Below are positions 21,254 to 33,049 of a stretch of DNA of 64,000 nt, in pieces. Source of the stretch: Calamus simplicifolius (Eukaryota > Streptophyta > Magnoliopsida > Arecales > Arecaceae). The stretch spans positions 1,085,846 to 1,149,845 of the forward strand of contig UESW01004251.1 of NCBI GenBank assembly GCA_900491605.1. Reading direction: 5' to 3'. Made by a program: the position numbers and the translations under genes. The notes beneath the pieces were generated by a model. That model saw only the letters and a program-made list of their open reading frames with translations. It searched no databases and was not told the DNA's origin. Numbering within the stretch: position 1 is the first letter of the stretch; every line of letters starts with the position of its first letter.

Positions 21254-22721
21254 TGTTGACCGCTTATTGATTTTGATGATTAACAAAAGCCATGAGTATA
21301 TTCCTTGTGTTACTAATGTAATTGACATATGTTTCAGGAATTTAGAAAGGCACTTTATTCAAATGTTATATAGAAAATCACTTTGAATCAGTTTCTATTA
21401 ATATATGTCAAAGTTCAGAACTTGGAGCCGACACCCACAGTTTCGAAGCCGACTCCAAAGCGTATCAAACAATTTAAACTTTCAGCACGGATTAGAGTCG
21501 ACACCTTAAAATTTAGAGTCGACACATGAAAATTTAGAGTCAACACCTAGAAAGTTAGAGCCGACTCTAACCTGAGATACAGAGAACAGTTTTCTGCGTC
21601 AGTATTCGGAGCCGACACCCATAGATTAGAGCTGACTCAAGATCACATTGAGTTGACACCATAGAAACTTGGAGCCGACTCCATGATGGAATTTTTGTTA
21701 CTATTTTTGGAAACCCAACTTAGAGCCGACACCTGAAAAGTTGGAGCCGACTCCAACATATCAGAATCGATTTTTCAAATCTGCCAGAACGGATTCAATG
21801 GTAGCATTTCTTCACCTAACCTCCAACGGATCTATTTCTTTGCATGAGGATGTAATCCAAGTACATTTCAATGCTATTTCTCACCTAATCTTGGATTAAG
21901 AAGGATTATAAAAGGACGTCGTTCAAAAATAGAGAACGAGAGAAAACAGAAAAATAAAAAGAAAAAGAGAGAAATCAAGAAAGTTTTCAAAAAGAAAAAT
22001 CTCTATGTCCAAGTCCATCTATTGAAAAGAGATAGAAGAGGATTCCAACAGCCTTTCAAGATCAAATTCTAAGGATTTTCACCGATTTGAAGAAGAAGAG
22101 CAACTGCCCTAAATTTACGACTCTCTCTTCACCAAATTTTTTCAAGAATCGGAGTTCAAGTGTTGACAATTCTTTCAGAAGAGGAGAAGAAAAGAAGAAA
22201 AGCTCAACTTCACATTGCTTCAAATCAGGCTCTTCTAATCTTATTTTACTTACTTTGCATATTTGCTTATTTGAGGAGCTTTAAATTGCTGTAAACATAT
22301 ATTTGGATTATTTGTTTTCTAATTCAATCAGGGGGATTGAATTAGTTGAGGTAGTTGACCTCGGGTAAGCTAAGAGTAGCTTACGGTAGGTTTTGTGCTG
22401 ATGAACCTGTGAAAACCAGCTGGGTTCGTTGTGACCCCGGTGTAAAACAAAGTTCAGTTGTATCTTGCAAAATAACTCAGCTGTAATCAGGTGATTATAG
22501 TGTGGACCCAAGAGTTGCTTGGGAGTAGACGAAGGTGTGGCTAACACCGAACCACTATAAAATCTTGTGTGTTTGTCATGCTTTTTGCTCTCTCTCTCTT
22601 CTACATAGTGTTCATATTGCATCACTTCACTTGTGCACATTAATCTTGTGTTATTGGTTTTAAGTATAAAATTTTTAAAGAACCCAATTCACCCCCCTTT
22701 GGGTTGCCATCTAGGCCAACA
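21254..22721 (+). repeat. 3' LTR of Sirevirus B
   Basis: It starts TGTTGACC and ends GGCCAACA, for 1468 bp. In the U3 part an array of GAGCCGACACC/GAGTCGACACC motifs lies at 21424-21760, followed by a TATAAAAG box at about 21907. The last 400 bases match 1-408 and, reversed, the LTRs of element E. Confidence 0.85.
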
Positions 22722-23540
22722 GTCTAGAAGTGGATGCCCATCAACTATGAGTTGGGAAGTTAATCTACCTAAGTTGTGAGTTGACTTGGGGCTTCTAGTT
22801 GGCTATTAGCCGCTAAGGCAAATATAAAGCCGTTAGGCTGGTAGAGCCGTTGAGGCTGAGAGCCGTTAAGGCCGCGATAATGCTGCTGAGGCTAATAGAG
22901 TCATTAAGACCGTAATAATGCCGCTGAGGCTGATAGAGCCGTTGAAGCTGCAATAATGCTGCTGAGGCAGATATAATGCTACTGGAGCTAAAATAAAACT
23001 ATTGAGATTGTAATGATGCCATTGAGGCAAAAAAATAGAGCCGCTGAGGCTGCAATAATGCCACCGAGCAAATATAAGGCCGTGAGGCTGAAATAAAACT
23101 ATTGAGATTATAATGATGCCGCTGAGGTAAAGAACAAGATATTCGGAAACGTATGGTCATGCGGTGAATTTTGTTCACGTTAAAGGAAAGAATTCCGTGC
23201 GTTTTCGGTTTTGTCGCATCACGGTGGGTTTCTCTCTGGCATTAAAAAAAAGGGCTTGTGGAGATCTCAGGTTCAAATCTACAGTGGTCGTTTTTCCTAT
23301 GTTGTTCGATTTTTCCTGGCCGTTCGTTTTTCTTCCGTCAAGTATCATTTTTGCTCACGGAACTTTGAGCAGAATGGAAACGTAAAGAGAGAAAAAACAG
23401 CGGAAATATGGCTTCCATAACCATATGGGTGACCTGTTAAAGAGAGAAAACGTGGCCTGTTCTATGCGGATTTCGATTTTCTCGCCTATGAGTCTTTCGG
23501 TTTTCTCACGGGATTTAAAATCAGATTGGATTGGTTAAAT
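22722..23540. repeat. stretch with an 18-20-bp minisatellite and no gene
   Basis: From about 22805 to 23130 some 16 degenerate units of the type GCCGCTGAGGCTGATAGA or GCCGTTGAGGCTGCAATAAT follow one another. From 23150 to 23540 I see only unique sequence with no protein similarity. The stretch separates the LTR of B from the leader of C. It may be the remnant of another element or flanking DNA. Confidence 0.6.
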
Positions 23541-23625
23541 TTTAAATGCATACTATTATCTGTTTAATATTATCATGTGATATGATTGGTTTTATCATTT
23601 GTTTCTTAAGTTTAAAATTTTTTGT

Positions 23626-23715
23626 ATTAAAATACGCCTTCTGAGTCTCTATGCCTATGGTGTTTTGCATAGACTGCTCAAGGGAATAATGAGCTATGGC
23701 CAGACATGTTTTAAT
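23626..23715 (+). other. leader hairpin of element C
   Basis: The arms ATTAAAATACG (23626-23636) and CATGTTTTAAT (23705-23715) pair with one G-T pair and one mismatch. The inner stem is CATAG (23668-23672) / CTATG (23694-23698). Size, position and loop correspond to 11844-11934 in element A. Confidence 0.65.
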
Positions 23716-24528
23716 TAACAAAATTTTTTTCTCAAGATGATAATTTTAAAAATTTATTAAATAGATAATTGATATTCCATCTCCTATTTTGTATATTAGA
23801 TTTGTTTTATGCATAAATAAAATTATATTTGGTGGTAGTGTGAAAAATCATAGTGCAAATCCTTTCAAGGTTTGATTGGTCAATTGGTGTCTAAAAGGTA
23901 AAGAGATTGTGGTTACTTAATTGGTTCCGTTGACTGACCTAAGGAAAGCAACGAGGGACCCCACTTCTCTTTTACTGGCCTGGCCAATTTGATTAATTCA
24001 GATCTTGATTTGAAATGTTATGTTGATTAAGATCACTACCTAATAATCATGCTAAATTGGTTAATCTATATGCATATAATGGAATTCAAATGTCATGTGA
24101 TCAATATGATTTTGATTAATTGAGAAGTAGCCACAACATCTTTAATTAATCAAAATTAAATATTGAGTTGCAAAGATCACATAAGGTTAGATGACATTAA
24201 TTGTGATTAATTATATTGATGCAATAAATCTTATCCCACACAAATTTTTATTGCACTGATATAATTAATTAGGATGGGATAACAAATTATTTTCTTAATT
24301 ACCCATAGGAATTAAGAAAGGAATATGATTTGTTAGTCACATCATTAAGTTAATGAGTCTATTTAAGTATAATAACTTAGCCCACAGGTAGTTATTATAT
24401 GTTATTGATTCATGTTATTGCATGTTTACATTGGTAAGACATGACATCAAGTTATATGCCTCAAATTCAGTTACATGAACATGATTTTTATTTTTATGCA
24501 GCTATTTTGCCTGTTAATATTTCTGATA

Positions 24529-25560
24529 TGAAATGTGATGTTCCGATTTAAGTGGTGATAATTATAAATTATGGAATGAGAGAATTCTTCTTCAATTAGG
24601 GTACATGGATATTGACTATGCTATCAGGAAGGATGAACCACATTCGGTTATATCTACTAGCACTCAGGCTGAGATTGCTGCATATGAACGATGGGAGAGA
24701 TCCAATCGCCTCAGTATGATATTCATACGTACTAAGATTTCTGCTAGTATACGTGGTTCAATTCCTAAGTGCAAAAATATCAAGGAACTTCTAAAGGCTA
24801 TTGATGCACAATTTGAGTCTTCAGATAAGGCACTGGCTAGCACCCTAATGACAAAATTGTCATCAATGAAGCTCACTACTATTGAAGGTGTGCGTGAGCA
24901 CATCATGAAGATGAGGGACATTGCGGCTCAGTTGAAATCCCTAGAGGTTGAGATATCAGAATCTTTCTTGGTGCACTTTATTTTGAACTCACTCCCACAG
25001 CAGTATAGTCCCTTCAAAATATCTTACAACACACATAAGGACAAATGGTCAATTAATGAACTTCTGACCATGTGTGATCAAGAGGAAGGGAGGCTGATTT
25101 TGAAATGGGAGAAAGTGCATATTTAGTCACTCAGAGAAAGTCTAAAGCTCCTAAAGCCAAACGCAAAGGAAAGGGTAAAGTACCCATCCATACAGAAAAC
25201 AAGAAGGAGTACAAGTACTTCTTTTGTAAGAAGAAAAGGCATATAAAGAAAAATTGTCTCAAATTCAGAGCTTGGCTTGACAAGAAAAGTACTCTAACCT
25301 CATTCGTATATCATGAATCCAATTTGGTTATATGTCATAACACATGGTGGATTGATTCTGGTTCTACCATCCATGTTTCAAATACCTTGCAAGGTTTTCT
25401 AAATCAAAGGAAACCATTGGGAAGTGAACAAAGCATCTATTCAGGAAACAAGATGGGTTCACATGTGGAAGCGATTGGGACGTGCAGACTTATTTTAGAT
25501 TCTGGTTTTATTTTGGATTTGGAAAAGATATTTTATATTCCAAGTTCTCTAGAAATTTGA
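24529..25560 (+). pseudogene. gag and protease of element C
   Basis: Gag begins near 24529 in a region without a clear ATG (SGDNYKLWNERILLQL). It is open from 24605 to 25126 with the UBN2-type helical domain (ELLKAIDAQFESSDKALASTL, LPQQYSPFKISYNTHKDKW). A frameshift near 25105 leads into the second open part (25105-25560). That part has a Lys-rich stretch, a zinc knuckle whose first cysteine is Tyr (YFFCKKKRHIKKNC), and the protease site WWIDSGSTIHVSN. A stop at 25558 interrupts protease. Confidence 0.85.
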
Positions 25561-26994
25561 TTTCAGTGTCAAGGCTTGTACCAGCAGGATATTCCTTTAA
25601 TTTTAATAAAAGCTTGTTGATTTATTTTATAAATCTAAGCTTATTGGAAATGGTACATTGTCGACAATCTTTTCCAAATTAATTTAAAAAATAATACATC
25701 CTATAATGTGATGCACGCCCAAACTAGTATGAAAAGATGTGTTGTGAATGAGAATTCCTCTATTTTGTGGCATCGGAGATTAGGTCATACCTCCATTGAG
25801 AGAATTAAAAGATTAGTAAAAGATGGAGTACTTGATACTCTTGATTTTACTGATTTTGGCACTTGTGTGGACTGCATAAAGGGAAAGCAAACCAACAAGT
25901 CCAAGAAAGATGCCAAGAGAAGTTCAGAAGTATTGAAGATCATACATACGGATATTTGTAGCTCAGATATGGACTCGTATGGTCAGAGATACTTCATCTC
26001 ATTTATTGATGACTATTCACGATATATGTATCTCTACCTGCTTCATAATAAGAACGAAGCATTAGATGCCTTTAAGGTATTTAAGACAAGTAGAGAAACA
26101 ATGCGGAAAGCAAATTAAGGTCGTGAGGTCAGATAGAGGTGGAGAATATTATGGTAGATACACTGAGAATGGACAAGCACCTGGTCTATTTGCTCGGTTT
26201 CTTGAAGAAAATGGAATTGTTGCACAATACACCATGCCGGGTCTCCTGACCAAAACGGTGTAGCTGAAAGGAGAAATCGAACATTATTGGACATGATAAG
26301 GAGCATGATTGTCAGCTCCAACCTACCTAACTAAATCCTTGTGGACTGAAGCTCTTAAAACAGCTACGTATATATTAAACTGGGTTCCAACCAAGGCTGT
26401 TTCCAAAATGCCATTTGAGTTATTTAAAGGTTGGAAACCAAGTTTGCAACATATACGTGTTTGGGGATGCCCATCTGAAGTAAGAGTTTATAATCCACAA
26501 GAAAAGAAACTAGACCCAAGACTATTAGTGGATATTTTATTGGATATGCTGAGAAGTCCAAGGGTTATAGATTTTATTGTCCATCTCACAGCACTAGGAT
26601 TGTGGAATCAAGAAATGCAAAATTTCTTGAGAATGACTTGATCAGTGGGAGTGATCAATCTCAGTATTTGGCTTCTTCTGAGAAAGATCATTCAGATATT
26701 CCAACTTCCACTTCAAGTGAGGGATTGGTTGTTATTTATAGCACTCCTCAAACTCAAATAAGTGCTCAACAACCAGTCATTGAAATTTCACAAGCTGATG
26801 ATAATCTAGAAGATCATGTTGTTTAACAACAACAATCAGTTGTGCAAGATAAATACTCAAGAGGTCATTGACACAACATTAAGAAGATCAACTAGAATAA
26901 AGAAATCAGCAATTCCTAGTGATTATATTGTGTATCTACATGAATCTGACTATAACATTGGAGCCGAAAATGATTTGAAACGTTTTCACAAGCC
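25561..26994 (+). pseudogene. integrase of element C
   Basis: Motifs in order are: the GAG-pre-integrase zinc finger (LWHRRLGHTSIERI...CVDCIKGK, 25760-25890), the first catalytic Asp (IIHTDICSSDM, near 25945), the second (VVRSDRGGEYYG, near 26125) and the Glu region (near 26265), split by a frameshift in the middle of the PGSPDQNGVAERR-like segment. The C-terminal part (26340-26600) reads WTEALKTATYILNWVPTKAVSKMPFELF and RVWGCPSEV. A linker of about 100 codons with stops joins it to RT. Confidence 0.85.
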
Positions 26995-28540
26995 ATGAGT
27001 TCTAAGGAATCAAACTTGTGGTACAATGCCATGAAAGACGAGATGGAATCTATGGCATCTAATCGAGTCTGGGATCTTGTTGAGTTGCCTGATGGTGTAA
27101 AAGCCATTGGATGTAGATGGGTCTTTAAAATAAAGAAAGACTCACAAGGCAACATTGAAAGATATAAAGCAAGACTCGTTGCCAAAGGGTTCACTCAGAG
27201 GGAAGGAATCGACTACACGGAGACATTTTCTCCTGTATCCAAGAAAGATTCTCTCCGAATAATTATGGCATTGATAGCTCATTTTGATTTTAAGTTACAT
27301 CAAATGGACGTGAAAACTGCATTCCTTAATGGAGATCTAGAGGAAGATGTTTACATGAAACAGCCCGAAGGATTTTCCTTTGGTGATAGTGAGCATTTGG
27401 TTTGCAAGCTTAAGAAATCCATATATGGATTGAAACAAGCCTCACGTCAGTGGTATTTAAAATTTCATGATGTGATCTCTTCCTTTGATTTTGAAGAGAA
27501 CATCATGGATCAATGTATATACCAGAAGGTTAGTGGGAGCAAAATTTATTTCTTGGTCCTATATGTGGATGACATTCTACTTGCAACCAATGATAAAGGG
27601 TTGCTATATGAGGTGAAACAATTTCTCTCCAAAAATTTTGATATGAAAGATATGAGTGAGGCATCTTATGTCATTGGCATTAAGATCCATAGAGAAAGAT
27701 CTCGAGGCATTTTAGGATTGTCTCAAGAAACTTATATCAATAAAGTCTTGGAGAGATTTCAGATGAAAAATTGTTCACCAAGTGTTGCACCTATAGTGAA
27801 GGGTGACAAGTTCGCTTTGAACCAGTGCCCTAAAAATGAACTTGAACGGGAACAGATGCACAACATTCCATATGCTTCAGCTGTTGGAAGCCTAATGTAT
27901 GCTCAGGTTTGCACAAGACCTGACATTGCATTTGCAGTAGGAATGTTGGGAAGATATCAGAGTAATCCAGGTTTAGACCACTGGAGAGCTGCTAAAAAGG
28001 TCATGAGGTATCTTCAAGGGACCAAGGACTACATGCTCATGTATAGACAAACTGATCATTTGGAGATAGAGGGTTACTCAGATTCGGACTTTGCTGGCTG
28101 CGTTGATTCTCGAAAATCAACATCAGGATTTATATTTATGTTAGCTGGTGGAGCCATATCATGGAGGAGTGCAAAGCAGACTTTGACTGCTACCTCTACT
28201 ATGGAAGCAGAGTTCGTTGCTTGTTTTGAGGCTACATCGCAAGGTGTATGGTTGAAGAGTTTCGTCTCAGGGCTTAGAATTGTTGACTCTATTGCTAGGC
28301 CAATTAAACTGTACTGTGACAATTCAGCTGCTGTATTTTTGGCTAAAAACCATAAGAGTGGTAGTCGAAGTAAACATATCGACATTAAGTATTTAGCCAT
28401 AAGAGAACGTGTTAAAGAAAAAAAGTGGTCATAGAACACGTTAGCACTGAATTGATGATAGCTGATCCTTTGACTAAAGGCATGCCAATTAAGAATTTTA
28501 AGGATCATGTGATACGAATGGGAGTTGGTTCCATGATATA
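26995..28540 (+). pseudogene. reverse transcriptase and RNase H of element C
   Basis: A single open frame of 479 codons (26995-28434) covers the complete RT and nearly all of RNase H. RT shows GCRWVFKIKKD, YKARLVAKGFTQ, DYTETFSPVSKKDSLR, HQMDVKTAFLNGDLEEDVYM, KKSIYGLKQASRQW and an intact YVDDILLATND box. RNase H shows YSDSDFAGCVDSRKSTSG, GGAISWRSAKQ, STMEAEFVACFEA and YCDNSAA. One indel in an A run near 28425 removes the last 35 codons, which are still readable to 28540 (ADPLTKGMP...). Catalytic residues are all present, unlike in elements A and G. Confidence 0.9.
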
Positions 28541-28837
28541 ATTGCATGGATAACAATTTGTACAAAGAAACTCTTATTTCAATTATTTGTTTATTTCTCA
28601 TTCAGGTGTACACATTATTTGCTTTCGAGAAATGACAAAATTTTCTTTTGGACTCTGAATAAACATATGGTTTATTCATTATGTTATGTTGTCACATTTG
28701 GAATAGTGGTAAAGAAATTGAATGCATTGTAATACATAGAAGATAATACTCAATTATAGAGGACCTATCGCTATGATTCATGTATTTGGTTTCTTATTCA
28801 GTGTTGAGAATTATGGATTAAGATAAAATATGCGGAC

Positions 28838-28848
28838 AAGTGGGAGAA
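28838..28848 (+). other. polypurine tract of element C
   Basis: AAGTGGGAGAA directly precedes the LTR start TGTAGTATCC. The sequence AAGTGGGAGA is the usual tract of this Copia group. Confidence 0.8.
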
Positions 28849-29370
28849 TGTAGTATCCGTTTTAGTAGATGATCCTTTGCGGATAATTTTTAACCATCCA
28901 CTAGTTAATGAGTGTAACAAAATCTCTTTAAATAATGTTAAACGCTTAAACGCCTACTTTGATGGGAGTAGGCGGTGGAAGGGAGTTAAGAATCTCTTTA
29001 AATAGAGATCCCTTCTAAGGCTTTCGATAACAAAAAAAATAATCGAAAGAAAACCAGAAGCAAGAAGAGAGTTGGGTCCCTGATCAAGAGCATATCCTGA
29101 GGGCATACACCATCGTGTGCGATAGCTCATTGATTGGAAGCACTCAATCAAGATTCTCGAAGCAGTAGATCAAGATCCCGAAAGGTTCTTGAAGCAGTAG
29201 ATCAAGATCCCAAGAAGTATATCTATAGCTGATTCAGAAAGAGAGGAAGATTAAGATCCTGATTTAGATCTTCGAGAGGTAAATCATAAGCAATGGCTGG
29301 AGGTAATACAAAAGATCCTATCTATTAATTCTATACAATATTGTGTATATTGTTTAATAGATTTTTAACA
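28849..29370 (+). repeat. 3' LTR of element C
   Basis: It starts TGTAGTATCC right after the purine tract and probably ends TTTTTAACA at 29370, for 522 bp. CTTTAAATAGAG near 28993 is the likely TATA region. A segment CAGTAGATCAAGATCCC is repeated in tandem at 29165-29212. There is no second copy, so the right edge is inferred from the CA end. Confidence 0.65.
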
Positions 29371-29689
29371 TCGTACGCTTCACTAATTTGCTTTTTCCAA
29401 ACCCACTTCACTAAGAGTGAAAAGTTAAGATTGATAAAATTATTCCCAATTCTCCTTCCTTCTAATCTTTACAAATACTTTCTCGATTTACTAGATAACT
29501 GAATCCATTAACTTTTTTCTTGCCCTACCACAAAAAGAACTGTCGATTCTTTGGGCTACCCACCTAGACAATCTGAATGATCCTTTCACCTATGGATAAA
29601 ATTTATCCTTCCAAGTCAAGACCTATTCTATCAAGAAAAAGCATCGGAGTATGAATTGGTAATCTCTTATCATATAGAGACAATCCCAA
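29371..29689. other. short stretch without a recognisable feature
   Basis: The sequence between the LTR of C and the readable LINE coding part is AT-rich and shows no gene or repeat that I can name. It may include further decayed LINE sequence. Confidence 0.4.
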
Positions 29690-31060
29690 GTAAGTGAACA
29701 GAAGAGATCCTATTTTACAATTTAGAAGCTTGGTCAATGATTTAGCTTCCTACTCTATCATTGGAATTAACTGGGTTAAGTTGTATGATTGGCCATTAGT
29801 TGATTTAGGAGAGCTTTGTACTGAGTTCACATTAGATGAAATCAAACATGCAATTTTTGCTCCCGGCGGTTCCAAGGCTCTGAGACTAGATGGCTTCTCT
29901 TTTCTTTTTTTCCAAAAATATTGGGACCTGGTTAAAGATGACATCTTGTTTATGCTGAAGGAATTTCATAGAGGCAACTAATTGGATATGGGAAGACTTA
30001 ACTACTTCTATGTTACTCTCATACCTAAGAATGATGGAGACCTATTGGTTTAGGACTTTCAATCCATTAGTCTTTTAAATAGCCTGTACAAGTTAACATC
30101 CAAGATCTTGGCTAGACGATTAAGTTTTTGCTATTGCTAATTAAAAAGGCCCAATTAGCTTACATCAAAGGAAAATCTATAATTGAAAATTTTCTATGTG
30201 CTTGCGAAGAAGTGGTTTGCTACAAGAGATTGAATCTTCAAGGAGCTCTTTGCAAATTGTATTTTGAGAGAACTTTTGATTAAGTGACTTTGAGTTTTCT
30301 TTTGCATCACCAATGAATTCTCAAGTAAATAGATTCAATGGATCGATTGTTACTCTCTAATTCAACCACTGCATCTCTCCTTATCAATGGTTCATCGGAC
30401 AATTAGTGGATATCCCATGCAAACAAGGGCTAAGACAAAGAGATCCGCTATCCCTAGCTTTGTTTATTTTTTCGATGGATGTTCTCTCTAACCTCCTCAA
30501 CAAGCTAGTATTGCAGGACTAATTAAAGGAATAGAATTAGATTCTTGCATTTAAATATGAGAAGTCTTCGATTCACTGATGATACTCTATTTTTCTATAC
30601 AATAGGAAGAGTCCTGAAGGCACTAAAAGTACTTTTTTTTTTATTTTTGAAATGCAGCAGGTTATTCGATGGCTGAGAAAGAAGAATATTTTCGAAGGCC
30701 CTACTAATCCTATACTCAGAAATATATGGTCTATCCTGTAGAGAGTTGGTACTGTCCAGATACGTCATATATACTGTGAAGCCAACTCGGTGGCTGACTG
30801 GGCGGCAGTTTCAATGGCTCAGCATGCTGATTATTGGATATGAAGGTTGGGTGACCTCTGCCCTACTGTTTTGCAGTAAATTTTGTATTTCGATCTATCT
30901 GAAATGATTCACACTAAATTAGTATGATCGTCCGATTGTACCAAAAAAAAAATGCAGAAGGTTTGATCGTTAACTTTCATAAAGGCTCGAACCAAATTTT
31001 TGAAGAAAAAAAGAGCAGGCCTAGGATTACAAGACAAGATGGGAAACAAGAAGCACCAAT
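29690..31060 (+). mobile_element. decayed L1-type LINE reverse transcriptase
   Basis: The reading frames carry the order of a plant L1 reverse transcriptase: FTLDEIKHAIF...GGSKALRLDGFSFLFFQKYWDLVKDDILFMLKEFH (29820-29980), then YVTLIPKND, FQSISLLNSLYKLTSKILARRL, AYIKGKSIIENFL, a GLRQGDPLSPALF-like segment split by frameshifts near 30430, and RFTDDTLFF near 30590, where FADD has become FTDD. Frame jumps and stops are frequent. At 30650-30963 another LINE copy interrupts it. Its frame resumes with GLIVNFHKGSNQIF at about 30962. The right end is not defined. Confidence 0.75.
30664..30949 (+). mobile_element. 5'-truncated LINE 3' end inserted in the older LINE
   Basis: The insert encodes the end of a LINE RNase H (RHIYCEANSVADWAAVSMAQHADYWI) and a short 3' UTR, and ends in a run of A from 30943. 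It is flanked by a 14-bp repeat with one mismatch: AAATGCAGCAGGTT (30650-30663) and AAATGCAGAAGGTT (30950-30963). A truncated 5' end, a poly(A) tail and a target duplication of this length are the normal marks of LINE insertion. Confidence 0.8.
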
Positions 31061-31149
31061 GGCAGTCCATTGCAGATCCAATGTACATTAGTAGGACATG
31101 CACCAGCTTAATATAATTTTAAAATAATAAGCGATGATAGAGTTTAGCT

Positions 31150-31183
31150 TTCAGAGAGAGAGAGAGATAGAGAGAGAGGGAGG
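31150..31183. repeat. GA-rich microsatellite
   Basis: The run is AGAGAGAGAGAGATAGAGAGAGAGGGAGGG. Confidence 0.9.
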
Positions 31184-31195
31184 GAATTTAATTAG

Positions 31196-31372
31196 CTGCC
31201 ATTGCCTCAGCAAAACCAGCTTGGCCATTCCTGCGGCCATATATTTCTATGGATGCTGAATACTTTGTAGGGCTGAAACAAAGATATTTTAGCAGCTGTC
31301 AATGCTTCAGCGTGACTCGCTTGGTCGTTCCTGCTGCCATAGATATCCGTGGACGCTGAATACATTACACTT
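31196..31372 (-). repeat. duplicated exon-like unit
   Basis: Two direct copies of about 75-80 bp (31290-31372 and 31196-31275) can be translated on the minus strand as YSASTDIYGSRNDQASHAEAL and YSASIEIYGRRNGQAGFAEAM, the second followed by AAN and a stop. Differences are mostly silent or conservative. Between them TTTGTTTCAG reads like a splice acceptor. They could be duplicated last exons of an unrecognised gene, but no homology is known to me. Confidence 0.45.
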
Positions 31373-31634
31373 TATAGGAGTTGAAATCAAGAAACGTTCC
31401 CTCGTTTTAATAGATTAATCGATTATAGTTTACAAAAAAAAGGTGGTGGATTCTGCCTGGCCACCATTATAGCAGAGACTTCAACGCTGCGCCCACGGTT
31501 TGAACACCCGGTTCCTTTGTTTCTATAATAATATAATCCGTCGTCGCGTGGAGGCCACGAGCTAGCCTCCGGTCAATCAATACTCGGGATCGCTCAGGCT
31601 AAGCCAACATCTATTCTTTCCATCGGCCTTTCTT

Positions 31635-31841
31635 TTAGCCCCGGTGTAGAGAATTAATACTACTGTCTATAGATCTCTGGTTCAAAGGTGGATCATGGGT
31701 TGAGGGAGTCCACAGAAAGGTGGAAGATGCCTTAACATTTGACAAAGGTTTTGAGGTGGAGACTTCCTTCCCGGCAAGAACTTCCGTGTCCTTTCCTTTG
31801 TTTTTTTTAAGCTCGAAGCAAGTGGGACGGAAGGGGTCCAT
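31635..31841 (-). CDS. hypothetical protein, 68 codons
   Basis: The ORF opens with ATG at 31841 (MDPFRPTCFELKKNKGKD) and stops at 31635. It is hydrophilic, rich in Lys, Ser, Thr and Pro, and has no domain, signal peptide or membrane segment. It lies about 260 bp upstream (on the minus strand) of the duplicated exon-like unit and might be a first exon of the same gene, but no convincing splice pair joins them. No repeat family covers it as far as I can see. It may equally be chance. Confidence 0.25.
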   Translation of the reverse strand: MDPFRPTCFELKKNKGKDTEVLAGKEVSTSKPLSNVKASSTFLWTPSTHDPPLNQRSIDSSINSLHRG

Positions 31842-32010
31842 GGCGGAAGTGCAGGCGAAGCTGGGATGAAACCCGGCCGGCTTGCATCAGTTTACGTCCT
31901 CTTTTAAACCTAAATACTTTTTTGGAAAATAATCGTCCTATTGTAATGATATTAGTGGTCAATTTTCTGTTAGATTTTGGCATTTCTAGCTTCCCAATTT
32001 TATACCTCAA

Positions 32011-33049
32011 GGATAATTTCTTTTAAGAAATAGGGGGAGAGAGAAAATATGTCAAGGATAATTTTATTATTTAATTTGTTGCTTAAAACTGTATTACTGA
32101 TGTATTTAATAATGTTGCTATTTATCGTTAAAAACCTTTTATTGGTGAAAACATTAGGTGCCAGCCTTCTATGGTATATATATATCATGATTTTAAAAGC
32201 TATATCTGATCGGTCGATCAAATCGGTTCAACCGAAAACGGCCATTAGTTATTAAAGTCAACTTTTATATAACCCAATAAAAATCAAAAAAATTCATTGA
32301 ACCTGACAGATTTGAAAAAACAAGTCTAATCCTAATTTTTAGACTTTTAATTTTGATAAATAAAAAATAGAAAAAATATTTAAATGATTAAGAAAAAAAC
32401 CTATACATAAGTGGTCATGGATTATATTTTTTGAGTTGAGTTGAGTTTTGATAAGTAAAATTAGGATTAAAATTTTTTAATTTTTAATTTTCATTTAAAT
32501 TGATATTTATTTGTTATTATTTATATATATTAAATTAAAATTAATTATGTTATCATTCAGTTCGATCAAATCGATTTATTCAGCCAAACCGATTAACCCA
32601 TAACCCAAATAATATCAAGCTCATTTGTTGTCCAATCTGATTTTTAAAATATTAATTTTTACATAACTGTCGTGTATTTTTTTTTCGGCCATGAATTACT
32701 GTATTACATTTGAAAAGTATAAAAAAAATTTATTATGAGCCATATAGGTGTAGACTGTGGATGAAGCTAGCATAACCGTAGATAGAACATATGGTAGTGG
32801 CCGTCCAAATATGGACGGTACCTATGCTACAAAGTTTATATCATAGGGAATTCCTCCACGAGAATTAATATTTTAGTGAACTCCTAACTTCAAACCTCAA
32901 GCCATTTGTTTTATCATGCGCTCTAATAGATTTATTAAAGTATATGTAAGGTATGATAGGCTAACATGCTAAAAATAAATAACAAACGACAACTAAAGTA
33001 AGCACCTCGCCACAACCAAAAAAGCTCAAGGGTGCATCTACCACCGAGA
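32011..33049. other. AT-rich intergenic stretch
   Basis: No gene is seen. The stretch contains short inverted sequences such as CGGTTCAACCG (near 32222) and long A/T runs. It ends at the stop codon of the b561/DOMON gene. Confidence 0.6.

Larger units (their letters stand above)
18748..22721 (+). mobile_element. Sirevirus B, second piece (end of pol, extra ORF, 3' LTR)
   Basis: The piece starts in mid-RNase H (IFTKPLREERFYYLRGELG, 18748 to about 18850) and continues the fragment that stops at 9563. Then follow a motif array (19015-19240), an extra ORF (19302-20686), several GGGGGAG tracts and the 3' LTR (21254-22721). The organisation matches element E on the other strand. Everything 5' of RNase H is missing from the window. 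The 5 bases after the LTR are GTCTA. Confidence 0.85.
23540..29370 (+). mobile_element. Copia element C, without recognisable 5' LTR
   Basis: From about 23600 the leader is similar to that of element A. Gag, protease, integrase, RT and RNase H follow in Copia order, then a purine tract and a 3' LTR (28849-29370). No copy of this LTR precedes the leader, so the 5' end has been lost or replaced. RT-RNase H is the least damaged pol gene in the window. Confidence 0.85.

Noticed and set aside
23255..23290. tRNA-like GGTTCAAATC segment
   Set aside because: No acceptor stem or anticodon arm can be formed with the flanking bases.
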